A DNA stretch of 12,716 bases from Candidatus Thalassarchaeaceae archaeon (GTDB lineage Archaea > Thermoplasmatota > Poseidoniia > Poseidoniales > Thalassarchaeaceae). Under the pieces are notes generated by a model. It saw only the letters and a list, made by a program, of their open reading frames with translations. It was not told the DNA's origin and did no database searches. How positions within the stretch are numbered: position 1 is the first letter of the stretch; every line of letters starts with the position of its first letter. A program made the translations under genes and the position numbers. Location of the stretch: NCBI GenBank assembly GCA_013329905.1, contig DUJH01000012.1, forward strand, positions 37,330 through 50,045. Direction: 5' to 3'. Positions 6,445 to 12,716 of the stretch are shown here, in pieces.

Positions 6445-9400
6445 ATGCTGAACGAGGAAACCAAGAGGACAATCGCGCTCGGAATCTGCACACTCTTCCT
6501 CGGGGTTACCATGCTCGGCTTCCTAATAGGCAGCCAAGGTGCAACACTCGTGCTCGGCGCTGAGGATGAAGCAGATTTCACGCACAGCAGCGGTCCGACA
6601 CTGAACATTCGTGGCAGCGAGGCCAGTTCGGTCTTCTCTCATTCGGTCCTCAACATCGCTGATGATGGACCAATCGTCGTGCTAGCAAATGGAACTACGG
6701 TCGAGTGGTCCGCTGGTTCTGCAGTTTATTCTGAGGATTCTGTGATTTCGAGTTCAGGAGCAGGACAATGTTCGATTCTGAGTAATTATTCGATGTACTG
6801 CACTGGTTCGAATAATTACGGTCAATTGGGACTTGGGGACACTGCAGTCAGCGCAGGATATGTCAGTTTGAGCCCTGAGCCTGTGGTCATCGACGAGGGT
6901 AAGGATCACTCTTGTGCCATCCTCGTCGATGCGAGTTTGTGGTGCTGGGGTCGCAATCATCACGGCCAGATCGGAGATGATTCGACGACTAACCGTGTCT
7001 CGCCGGTGCAAATCGACTTGGGCACCAACGTCGATGTGGTTGCTGTGTCTGCGGGCGAGGATCACACCTGTGCCATCACTGACGCAGGGGATGTCAAGTG
7101 CTGGGGATACAATATCCGTGGGCAATTGGGCGATGGCACCACCAGCGATTCACATGTTCCAATCGAGGCCAACCACTCAACTGGGTTACGCACGGTTTCT
7201 TTGGTGACCTCGGGCCGTTCGACCTGCGCTATCTTCGACAATGGCTCGGTTGGTTGCTGGGGTAACAAATACACTGTATTCTCTGACAACGGTGCGGCGA
7301 CTGCTAATGTCCATCTTGTCGATTTGGGCGCCGGCACCACGGCGACGATGCTCGATGGCGTCGGTTCCCACACCTGCGCAGTCATCGACGATGGTTCGAT
7401 GCAGTGCTGGGGAGTGAATACTCACGGACAACTCGGCGATGGCACCTGTTCCTCGACGATTAACTCGGCCTGCTCGGCCGAGAATATGTTCCCTGGTGAG
7501 GGAGATTCAACTGTACAGGTAAATTTGAGCGCCGGTCTTTCAGTGCTTGCTGCGGCGACCAGCACGGATTCGACGTGCGCACTTCTCTCAGATGATTCAC
7601 TGCGCTGCTGGGGCGCGCAGTCGGGCGAATTTGACAATACAAGCGATTCAATGCTCAACCCATACGAGTTGAGCTTCACCGATGGCGCACATGTCGCCTT
7701 TACCGATCAGGACATGGACGGTGACGGAACTCGCAACATCTTCGATACCCATCAGACCGGCGACGATGACGGCGATGGCGTCATCGATACCGCCGACGAT
7801 TATCCAAATAATCCGGCGCGTTGGACCGATTGTGATGAAGGAAAGTATGGGCGTCTAATTTGTACTGACGCCGACGCGGGTCACTCTGCGCCAGGTAATA
7901 CTCTGATCCAGACTCAATGTGAGACTGGGACTTTCCAGCCTTACATCGGTCAGTCGACCTGTCTCGATGCCTCCGCTGGTCATTACTCAGATTCGGACGG
8001 AGCCACATCTCAGAGTGCATGCGCGAGCGGATATTACAACGCGATGTTAGGGCAATCGTCCTGCACCGCCGCGCCCACCGGATCTTTTGTATCGACTAAC
8101 GGTGGCGACGCTGGAACAACCAATACCACGGCGCTGCCGCTCTCAGTGATGAGTGCTAATTACTCGGCGTCGATTAAAGGCGGCAGCGACACCACTGACG
8201 TGTTCTCTCTCGATTTGCCACGAAATGCTTGGTTCTCTGCTAATCTCACCTCGCCGATAGGACAGGACTTCAACATCGATTTACTCAACGAGACTTTCGA
8301 TATAGTCTCCTTCTCATCGACCAATGCGACCCAAGAAGAGGTCTCAACATCGGCTGCCGGCAATGCAAGCGGATTCTATTACATCCGCATCGTGTATTCC
8401 TCGGGTTCGACCGGACCTGGCAATTACTCACTGGTCATCGACCTACGTTCGACCTCTGGCTCGATGTCACAGATTGGCTCGACGGCGACTTTGGTCGATG
8501 CCGAACACGGAATCTCGACGACGCTGTGTGGCATCGGAACCTGGCAGAATCAAGTCGGCTCGACCTCCTGTAATGCAGCCTCCGCCGGACACTACGTCTA
8601 CGGAACTGGAGCGACCACGCAAACCGCGTGCACTCCTGGCTATTACCAGCCGAATACTGGTCAGACGACTTGCATAGTCGCCTCGACTGGATATTACGTC
8701 CCGAATTCGGGCGCGGTCTCGCAGACCGCGGCCTCGCCCGGTTACTACGTCAATGCCTCAGGTTCTTCTTTCCAGCAGGCCTGCGCTGCGGGAACTTATC
8801 AGCCATCAGCGGCGCAGAACACTTGCTTCGCAGCGAATTCTGGATATTACGTGCCGACAGCCGGACAAGCCAACATGACAATCTGCGATGTCGGTACATA
8901 CCAGCCGAATACCGGACAGACCACTTGCATCGATGCTGATCCTGGTAATTATGTCCCAACTCAAGGGGCGACGGCACAATCCCAATGTTTGGTCGGGACC
9001 TACCAACCATATTCGGGCCAATGGTCCTGCCTCAATGCCGACCCTGGGCACTATGTTCCGACAGTGGCCTCCACCTCACAGATTGCCTGCGTGCCGGGAA
9101 CCTATCAGCCGGCGAGTGGTCAGGACAAATGTGATTCCGCCTCCGCCGGCTATTACGTCAATAGCACTGCGGCAGTCAATCAGGATCCATGTTTGCCCGG
9201 AACCTACCAACCGAGTATCGGGCAGACCGAATGCCTATCCGCCGATGCTGGACATTATGTCGATACGCAAGCGGCGACGGCTCAGACCGCTTGTTCAGCG
9301 GGTTCTTACAATCCCAATACCGGAGCCGACGAAGCCAGCGATTGTATGCTGGCAGATACCGGACACTACGTCGCTCTCGGCGGCTCGGTTGCACAGAATT

Positions 9401-11493
9401 CCTGCGCAGCGGGGACCTTCGCGGCTAATATGGGACAAATCGCCTGCGATGCAGCGGCTCCAGGGTACTACGCCCCCGATGTCGCCGCTGACGCTCAGAT
9501 TCCTTGTGCACTCGGAACTTGGCAAGCCTCTCAGGGAGCTACCGAATGCACAACCGCCGACCCCGGCCATTATGTCAATGAGCAGGCATCCACAATGCAG
9601 ACTGCTTGTGCTGCGGGCTCATACAATCCAAATAGCGGCTCGATCGACTCGGATGACTGCATGGCAGCCGACGCTGGAAGTTACGTAGGAAATGATGGCT
9701 CAGCCGAGCAATTATTCTGCCCAGCAGGAACCTATCAGCCAGCACCTGGCCAGTCAAGTTGTATCGATGCTGACTTCGGTTACCATGTGCCTACAGATGG
9801 TTCGACGGGCCAGATTGGCTGCAGCATGGGGTCCTACCAAGGCGAACGAGCCGGCACAGAGTGCCTAGCAGCTGAGCCTGGCCATTACGTCGATTCTCAC
9901 TTTGCATCCGCTCAGCAGCCCTGCCTCGCGGGCACATACAATCCCAACAGTGGATCAACCTCGGCTAACGATTGCATCGAGGCAAACTCAGGATACTTCG
10001 TCGCTCATACAGGATCATCCGCCCAAGAGGCATGCGAATTAGGAACCTACCAGCCGAGCGCCGGCTGGTCAAACTGCCTCGTAGCCGACCCTGGTCACTA
10101 TGTTGACACGATGGCTGCAACAGCCCAAATCGCTTGTGAGGCAGGCAACTACAACCCGAACTCGGGCTCGGTAACGGCCTCAGCCTGCTCCGATTCAGAC
10201 CCCGGAAACCACGTGCCTGACCCCGCCTCGTCAGCCCAGATTCCATGTGAGGAGGGCAATTACCAGAACCTCCGTGGGCAGACCGAGTGCAAATCCGCAG
10301 ACCTCGGTTATTACGTCAATTCACAGACAGCAACCTCGCAAAACCCGGCCCCTATTGACTACTACATAGACACCAAAGGAGCGACTGAAGCACTGCCTTG
10401 TCCTAATGGGCAGATGACAATGGTCGAAGCAGCCAAGGATGTCAGCGATTGTCACATCGATACCGACTACGACCGAATCCCAGACTTCCTCGACAGAGAT
10501 GATGATGGCGACGGTATCGACGACGGTTGGGACCTATGCGATTACGGATTGATGAACTGGACCAGCACCAAGTTAAACGACTGGGACGAAGATGGCTGCG
10601 AGGATACTCTCGAAGATGATGACGACGATAACGATGGATACCTCGACGACAACGATGCCCTCCCGCTCGACCCCGAAGAATGGCTAGACACTGACGGTGA
10701 TGGAATCGGCAATAACGCGGATACCGACGACGACGGCGATGGCATTAGTGACCTTGAAGAGCAGAGTCTCGGTTTGGATCCGCTCGTTGCAGACTACGAT
10801 GGAGATGGGTATAACGACAGCATCGATGCTTTCCCCAAGGATGCTGATGAGTGGATTGACACCGACGGCGACGGGGTCGGAGACAATTCTGACAAGTTCC
10901 CAACGGTCAAATTCTACCAGAATTACGTTCAGGCCTCAATTCATCTTGTGATTGGCCTGATCATCCTCGGTGTCATCGGCTTCAGTGTTCGCATGGGAAT
11001 GGGTCGAAGCGAGAAACCTGAGGCCGAAGATAGCACACACGAATTGCATGAGATTGGAGGTGTCGAAGTATGGATTTCACCCGAGGATATGCTGGAGGAT
11101 GACGAACCGGCTCCAGAACCAGAACCGGAGCCTGAATTCACACCACCAGTAGCAATGTTCGATTTGGACTCGGCTCAGCCTTCGACGGCAGAAGTTGAGG
11201 AAGACGAACCCGCGGCCGAGCCGATGGCTTTGGATCTAACTCACGAGGCCGAGTTGGAAGGAGAATCTCTCGACGAGGAAGTATCTGAGGTCGGCGAGCT
11301 TGACCTAGGGGCACTACTCGATACGGCACCGCCACCCAAGCCACGCGTCGAAGCTCCAGAGGATGCTCAAATCAACGAGCATGGACAGAAGGTTTGGCGA
11401 GATGCAAACGACGATGTTTGGGTGCAGAACCCCGACGGCAGTCTCCTGAAACACAACGTATTGACTGGAGCCTGGGAACCATACACGCAGTAG
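6445..11493 (+). CDS. Giant repeat-built surface protein: RCC1, PPC, GCC2/GCC3 and TSP3 repeats, C-terminal membrane anchor
   Basis: A 1,682-residue acidic protein. Residues 1-35 carry KR followed by a hydrophobic stretch, a likely signal peptide or N-terminal anchor. Next come six RCC1-like units (about 105-415), an Asp-rich TSP3-like stretch (421-460), two cysteine repeats (492-551), a PPC-like beta domain (about 556-667), 18 GCC2/GCC3-like cysteine repeats (695-1336), and TSP3-like repeats with DxDGDG calcium motifs (1338-1488). One membrane helix follows (about 1496-1517), then a 165-residue cytoplasmic tail with Glu-Pro repeats ending in a small domain with two Trp (VWRDANDDVWVQ...GAWEPY). 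Many NxS/T sequons suggest N-glycosylation. The layout resembles a cell-surface adhesin or ligand-binding stalk, but binding is inferred. A GTG at 6415 would add 10 residues. I recognise the domain types, not the whole protein. Confidence 0.9.
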   Translation: MLNEETKRTIALGICTLFLGVTMLGFLIGSQGATLVLGAEDEADFTHSSGPTLNIRGSEASSVFSHSVLNIADDGPIVVLANGTTVEWSAGSAVYSEDSVISSSGAGQCSILSNYSMYCTGSNNYGQLGLGDTAVSAGYVSLSPEPVVIDEGKDHSCAILVDASLWCWGRNHHGQIGDDSTTNRVSPVQIDLGTNVDVVAVSAGEDHTCAITDAGDVKCWGYNIRGQLGDGTTSDSHVPIEANHSTGLRTVSLVTSGRSTCAIFDNGSVGCWGNKYTVFSDNGAATANVHLVDLGAGTTATMLDGVGSHTCAVIDDGSMQCWGVNTHGQLGDGTCSSTINSACSAENMFPGEGDSTVQVNLSAGLSVLAAATSTDSTCALLSDDSLRCWGAQSGEFDNTSDSMLNPYELSFTDGAHVAFTDQDMDGDGTRNIFDTHQTGDDDGDGVIDTADDYPNNPARWTDCDEGKYGRLICTDADAGHSAPGNTLIQTQCETGTFQPYIGQSTCLDASAGHYSDSDGATSQSACASGYYNAMLGQSSCTAAPTGSFVSTNGGDAGTTNTTALPLSVMSANYSASIKGGSDTTDVFSLDLPRNAWFSANLTSPIGQDFNIDLLNETFDIVSFSSTNATQEEVSTSAAGNASGFYYIRIVYSSGSTGPGNYSLVIDLRSTSGSMSQIGSTATLVDAEHGISTTLCGIGTWQNQVGSTSCNAASAGHYVYGTGATTQTACTPGYYQPNTGQTTCIVASTGYYVPNSGAVSQTAASPGYYVNASGSSFQQACAAGTYQPSAAQNTCFAANSGYYVPTAGQANMTICDVGTYQPNTGQTTCIDADPGNYVPTQGATAQSQCLVGTYQPYSGQWSCLNADPGHYVPTVASTSQIACVPGTYQPASGQDKCDSASAGYYVNSTAAVNQDPCLPGTYQPSIGQTECLSADAGHYVDTQAATAQTACSAGSYNPNTGADEASDCMLADTGHYVALGGSVAQNSCAAGTFAANMGQIACDAAAPGYYAPDVAADAQIPCALGTWQASQGATECTTADPGHYVNEQASTMQTACAAGSYNPNSGSIDSDDCMAADAGSYVGNDGSAEQLFCPAGTYQPAPGQSSCIDADFGYHVPTDGSTGQIGCSMGSYQGERAGTECLAAEPGHYVDSHFASAQQPCLAGTYNPNSGSTSANDCIEANSGYFVAHTGSSAQEACELGTYQPSAGWSNCLVADPGHYVDTMAATAQIACEAGNYNPNSGSVTASACSDSDPGNHVPDPASSAQIPCEEGNYQNLRGQTECKSADLGYYVNSQTATSQNPAPIDYYIDTKGATEALPCPNGQMTMVEAAKDVSDCHIDTDYDRIPDFLDRDDDGDGIDDGWDLCDYGLMNWTSTKLNDWDEDGCEDTLEDDDDDNDGYLDDNDALPLDPEEWLDTDGDGIGNNADTDDDGDGISDLEEQSLGLDPLVADYDGDGYNDSIDAFPKDADEWIDTDGDGVGDNSDKFPTVKFYQNYVQASIHLVIGLIILGVIGFSVRMGMGRSEKPEAEDSTHELHEIGGVEVWISPEDMLEDDEPAPEPEPEPEFTPPVAMFDLDSAQPSTAEVEEDEPAAEPMALDLTHEAELEGESLDEEVSEVGELDLGALLDTAPPPKPRVEAPEDAQINEHGQKVWRDANDDVWVQNPDGSLLKHNVLTGAWEPYTQ
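6763..7690 (+). repeat. Six RCC1-like beta-propeller repeats in the giant gene
   Basis: Six units share a core of Cys, a short hydrophobic run, about 6-7 residues, then Cys-Trp-Gly: CSILSNYSMYCTG, CAILVDASLWCWG, CAITDAGDVKCWG, CAIFDNGSVGCWG, CAVIDDGSMQCWG and CALLSDDSLRCWG. Between them is the RCC1 signature N..GQ(L/I)GD.(S/T)T. Six or seven blades is the usual size of an RCC1 propeller. Each unit keeps a nearby Cys pair that could form a disulfide, which fits an exported protein. The first unit has Thr in place of Trp. Confidence 0.8.
7705..7824 (+). repeat. First Asp-rich TSP3-like calcium-binding stretch
   Basis: The stretch DQDMDGDGTRNIFD then DDDGDGVIDTADDYPNNPARW shows the DxDGDGxxDxxD loops of thrombospondin type 3 repeats, which bind calcium. 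It links the RCC1 propeller to the first cysteine repeats and probably stiffens when calcium is bound, as it would be in seawater. Confidence 0.7.
7918..8097 (+). repeat. First pair of GCC2/GCC3-like cysteine repeats
   Basis: Two units starting at Cys codons 7918 and 8020, exactly 102 bp (34 residues) apart: CETGTFQPYIGQSTC... and CASGYYNAMLGQSSC.... They match the main block further on but are separated from it by the PPC-like domain (about 8110-8445), which looks inserted into, or placed between, two parts of the array. Confidence 0.75.
8527..10452 (+). repeat. Main array of 18 GCC2/GCC3-like cysteine repeats
   Basis: The consensus is CxxGTYQPxxGQxxCxxAxxGxYVxxxxAxxQxx, 34 residues (102 bp). 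Unit-start Cys codons lie at 8527, 8629, 8782, 8884, 8986, 9088, 9190, 9292, 9403, 9505, 9607, 9718, 9820, 9922, 10033, 10135, 10246 and 10399. Units starting at 9292, 9607, 9922 and 10135 are 37 residues long, with a three-residue insertion before the second Cys and YNPN in place of YQP. The unit at 8629 and the one at 10246 are each followed by a 17-residue half-unit lacking cysteine. Such repeats are best known from eukaryotic extracellular proteins (ephrin-receptor-like GCC2/GCC3). Each has two Cys, probably forming a disulfide ladder. Confidence 0.8.
10456..10908 (+). repeat. C-terminal TSP3-like calcium-binding repeats before the membrane helix
   Basis: Repeated Asp-rich loops (DDDGDGIDD, DDDDDNDGYLDDND, DTDGDGIGNNADTDDDGDGISDLEE, DYDGDGYNDSIDAFP, DTDGDGVGDNSDKFP) alternate with PLDPEEWLD and PKDADEWID spacers, the standard TSP3 pattern. 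Placed just outside the membrane helix (about 10930-10992), they probably form a calcium-stiffened stalk. Confidence 0.8.
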
Positions 11494-11553
11494 AGGAGCC
11501 CCCGTTTCGTTGTGTTTTCCACAGTCGAGCCGACCAATCGCGCGCGTCGCATT

Positions 11554-11560
11554 GATAATC
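11554..11560 (+). promoter_or_regulatory. TATA-like element for sodN
   Basis: GATAATC lies 33 nt before the sodN ATG at 11594, predicting a leader of about 10 nt that contains the GGTGA Shine-Dalgarno sequence (11584-11588). The spacer after the giant gene also has a T-rich stretch (11505-11519, GTTTCGTTGTGTTTT) that could end the giant transcript. sodN-sodX therefore probably forms its own transcription unit. Confidence 0.35.
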
Positions 11561-11593
11561 CGACACCTGATGCGAGAGTCACAGGTGAGAGAA

Positions 11594-12049
11594 ATGATAG
11601 ACATCGATAACGAACATATCCCAACAATCGAGGCAAGCGCCCACTGCGATGGACCCTGTGGAGTCTACGACCCAGCGAGCGCTCGAGTAGCCGCTGAGGC
11701 GGTTCAATCAATGACTAAGAAAATGGTTGCACTCAGTGAAAGTAGTGCAGATTGCAGTTCTGCATCATACATCAACACCATGAGCCGATACGCAGTAATC
11801 AAGGAAGAAGAATCACAGAAGTGTAAGGACGAATTGTTGATTCTCTGGACCGACTTCTTCAAGCCTCAACACCTAGAGACAATTCCAGACCTGCACGACA
11901 CATTCTGGCAGGCAGCAAAGCTCTGCTCCGCCTGCAAGGTCGAAGTCTCAGAACAACATGCTCAGGAACTAATGGATGCGGTAGAAGCGATTCATCACAT
12001 GTTCTGGGCTGCCAAGGGCCGTGACGTCCCATGGATACGCGCTTCGTGA
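11594..12049 (+). CDS. sodN: Nickel superoxide dismutase precursor
   Basis: A 151-residue NiSOD precursor, which dismutes superoxide to oxygen and hydrogen peroxide. The nickel hook HCDGPCGVYDP begins at residue 17, so a 16-residue propeptide must be removed between A16 and H17 to free the His1 ligand. Mature Cys2 and Cys6 (C18, C22) bind nickel, and Tyr9 is present. The helical body includes LLILWTDFFKP and HHMFWAAKG. Extra cysteines are C54, C77 and the pair C111/C114 (CSAC). By my alignment from memory, Streptomyces Glu17 is Ala and Arg47 is Glu here. The ATG at 11594 has GGTGA six bases upstream; earlier ATG (11570) and TTG (11510) starts lack this. It overlaps sodX by 19 nt. The sequence is closer to my recollection of picocyanobacterial NiSOD than to the Streptomyces type, suggesting transfer. 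Confidence 0.95.
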   Translation: MIDIDNEHIPTIEASAHCDGPCGVYDPASARVAAEAVQSMTKKMVALSESSADCSSASYINTMSRYAVIKEEESQKCKDELLILWTDFFKPQHLETIPDLHDTFWQAAKLCSACKVEVSEQHAQELMDAVEAIHHMFWAAKGRDVPWIRAS

Positions 12050-12324
12050 ATGTCGTCGTGAAAGGCGACTCAATGTGGCCGACCCTCTCTGCGGGTAGTA
12101 CCGTGAGGTTCGAGAGGGTCGAAGCAGAGGCTCTGGAGGCTGGGCAGGTCGTTCTGCTAGATCATCCATTCAGACCCGACCTGCGAATCATCAAGCGGAT
12201 TCAATCGATTGATGAGACTCAAATCTTCGTTGTCGGCGATAATCCCGATCCGACTGCTAGTGAAGATAGCCATGATTTCGGCAAGGTCAGCGCTTCGCTC
12301 GTACTCGCCGTTCTCTCAAATTAG
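12031..12324 (+). CDS. sodX: NiSOD maturation protease (S26 signal-peptidase-like)
   Basis: A 97-residue soluble member of the S26/S24 serine-lysine protease fold. GDSMWPTL gives the nucleophile Ser14, IIKRI gives the general-base Lys55, and VVGDNPDPTASEDSHDFG (68-85) is the conserved signal-peptidase box. There is no membrane helix, unlike export signal peptidases, which fits the cytoplasmic removal of the SodN propeptide that exposes the nickel-binding His. The ATG at 12031 overlaps sodN by 19 nt, so the two are translationally coupled; a GTG at 12046 (GTGA overlap with the sodN stop) is an alternative. Gene order sodN-sodX is the standard pairing. Its stop overlaps the convergent fabH stop by 3 bases (12322-12323 shared plus one). 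Confidence 0.92.
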   Translation: MDTRFVNVVVKGDSMWPTLSAGSTVRFERVEAEALEAGQVVLLDHPFRPDLRIIKRIQSIDETQIFVVGDNPDPTASEDSHDFGKVSASLVLAVLSN

Positions 12325-12716
12325 AATTGAATTACGTTGGCGCCCCAAGCTAAACCGCCGCCGAAGGCAGCGGTTACAACCAAGTCACCCTCTTTGATGA
12401 GCCCTTCATCCATCGCCTCACGCATTGCAATAGGCACACTCGCACCGGCGGTATTGCCGTATTTGTGGAGATTTGTGAAAGTCTTAGACATCGGCAATCC
12501 AAGATTCTCCATACCTGTCTTGATGATGTTGATGTTTGCTTGATGAGGAATCACAAAATCGACCTCATCGAGTGTCTTACCAACTCTCTCAAGCGCCGCA
12601 TGGACCGCTTGTGGAAATGCCTCGATAGCAAAGTTCCAGACCGCTCTACCGTCCATGTGGAAGTATTGCATACCCTCTTCGAAGTTGGCGCTGGGGATTG
12701 GTACTCGGACCCCTCC
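12321..12716 (-). CDS. fabH: 3-oxoacyl-ACP synthase III (FabH), C-terminal part (5' end outside window)
   Basis: The minus-strand frame is open from the window edge to the TAA at 12323-12321, so 131 C-terminal residues are visible. FabH condenses acetyl-CoA or a related acyl-CoA with malonyl-ACP to start fatty-acid synthesis. The visible half shows MDGRAVWNFA, VIPHQANINII (catalytic His), KYGNTAGASVPIAM (catalytic Asn) and AAFGGGLAWGANVIQF (C-terminal glycine loop), all typical of bacterial-type KAS III. HMG-CoA synthase, a related thiolase-fold enzyme, lacks HQAN. The catalytic Cys lies outside the window. It converges on sodX with overlapping stops. In an archaeon, which makes isoprenoid lipids, its physiological product is uncertain; some thiolase-fold relatives act in other pathways. 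Confidence 0.9.
   Translation of the reverse strand, partial: GGVRVPIPSANFEEGMQYFHMDGRAVWNFAIEAFPQAVHAALERVGKTLDEVDFVIPHQANINIIKTGMENLGLPMSKTFTNLHKYGNTAGASVPIAMREAMDEGLIKEGDLVVTAAFGGGLAWGANVIQF

Noticed and set aside
8888..9688. 266-residue open frame on the plus strand inside the giant gene
   Set aside because: It is a shifted-frame shadow kept open by the periodic codons of the cysteine repeats; the product has no recognisable domain and the main frame is clearly coding.
8527..10452. 102-bp periodicity that could suggest a CRISPR or tandem satellite
   Set aside because: Units diverge at the DNA level, have no unique spacers between identical repeats, and stay in one reading frame encoding conserved Cys/Gly/Tyr positions; it is a protein repeat.
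11510..11593. Longer sodN starting at TTG 11510 or ATG 11570
   Set aside because: The ATG at 11594 has a well-placed GGTGA and gives a 16-residue propeptide typical of NiSOD; the earlier starts have no such site and would lie upstream of the predicted transcript start.

Overview
The window most likely comes from a marine archaeon of the Poseidoniia (Marine Group II, Thermoplasmatota). That is an inference from gene content: an archaeal exosome Csl4 subunit beside a METTL5-type RNA methyltransferase, a radical SAM enzyme of the largely archaeal COG1031 type, an archaeal-type bifunctional phosphoglucose/phosphomannose isomerase, and a giant acidic, repeat-built surface protein. These sit among bacterial-type genes: RmuC, an M23 peptidase, FabH and a nickel superoxide dismutase cassette. 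Coding density is very high, every gap is shorter than about 120 bp, and convergent genes overlap at their stop codons. There are no rRNA, tRNA, CRISPR or insertion sequences.

Layout. Positions 1-558 (+) hold the 3' part of the sugar-phosphate isomerase. It converges on a minus-strand pair: rmuC (2358 to 1159) followed by an M23 peptidase (1133 to 552), whose ATG directly follows a cUUCGg tetraloop hairpin. A divergent spacer (2359-2477) separates rmuC from a plus-strand RNA-metabolism group: METTL5-like methyltransferase (2478-3092), a Csl4 fusion (3189-4502) and a COG1031 radical SAM protein (4607-6388). Next comes the giant gene (6445-11493), then sodN (11594-12049) overlapping its maturation protease sodX (12031-12324). 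A minus-strand fabH runs off the right edge (12716 to 12321).

Three things stand out. (1) Csl4 is fused to a CxxC-x17-CxxC zinc domain, an RRM and an RGG tail, giving an exosome cap subunit with several extra RNA-binding modules. (2) The roughly 1,680-residue surface protein combines six RCC1-like repeats, a PPC-like domain, 20 GCC2/GCC3-like cysteine repeats with a 315-bp higher-order periodicity, calcium-type TSP3 repeats, one transmembrane helix and a cytoplasmic tail ending in a tryptophan-containing mini-domain. (3) The sodN-sodX pair closely resembles what I recall of marine picocyanobacterial NiSOD, including extra cysteines and changes at the positions equivalent to Glu17 and Arg47 of the Streptomyces enzyme.

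TATA-like GATAATC or GATATAC elements lie 21-33 nt before rmuC, the giant gene and sodN, which fits archaeal promoters with very short or absent leaders. All assignments come from reading the sequence; no database search was run.
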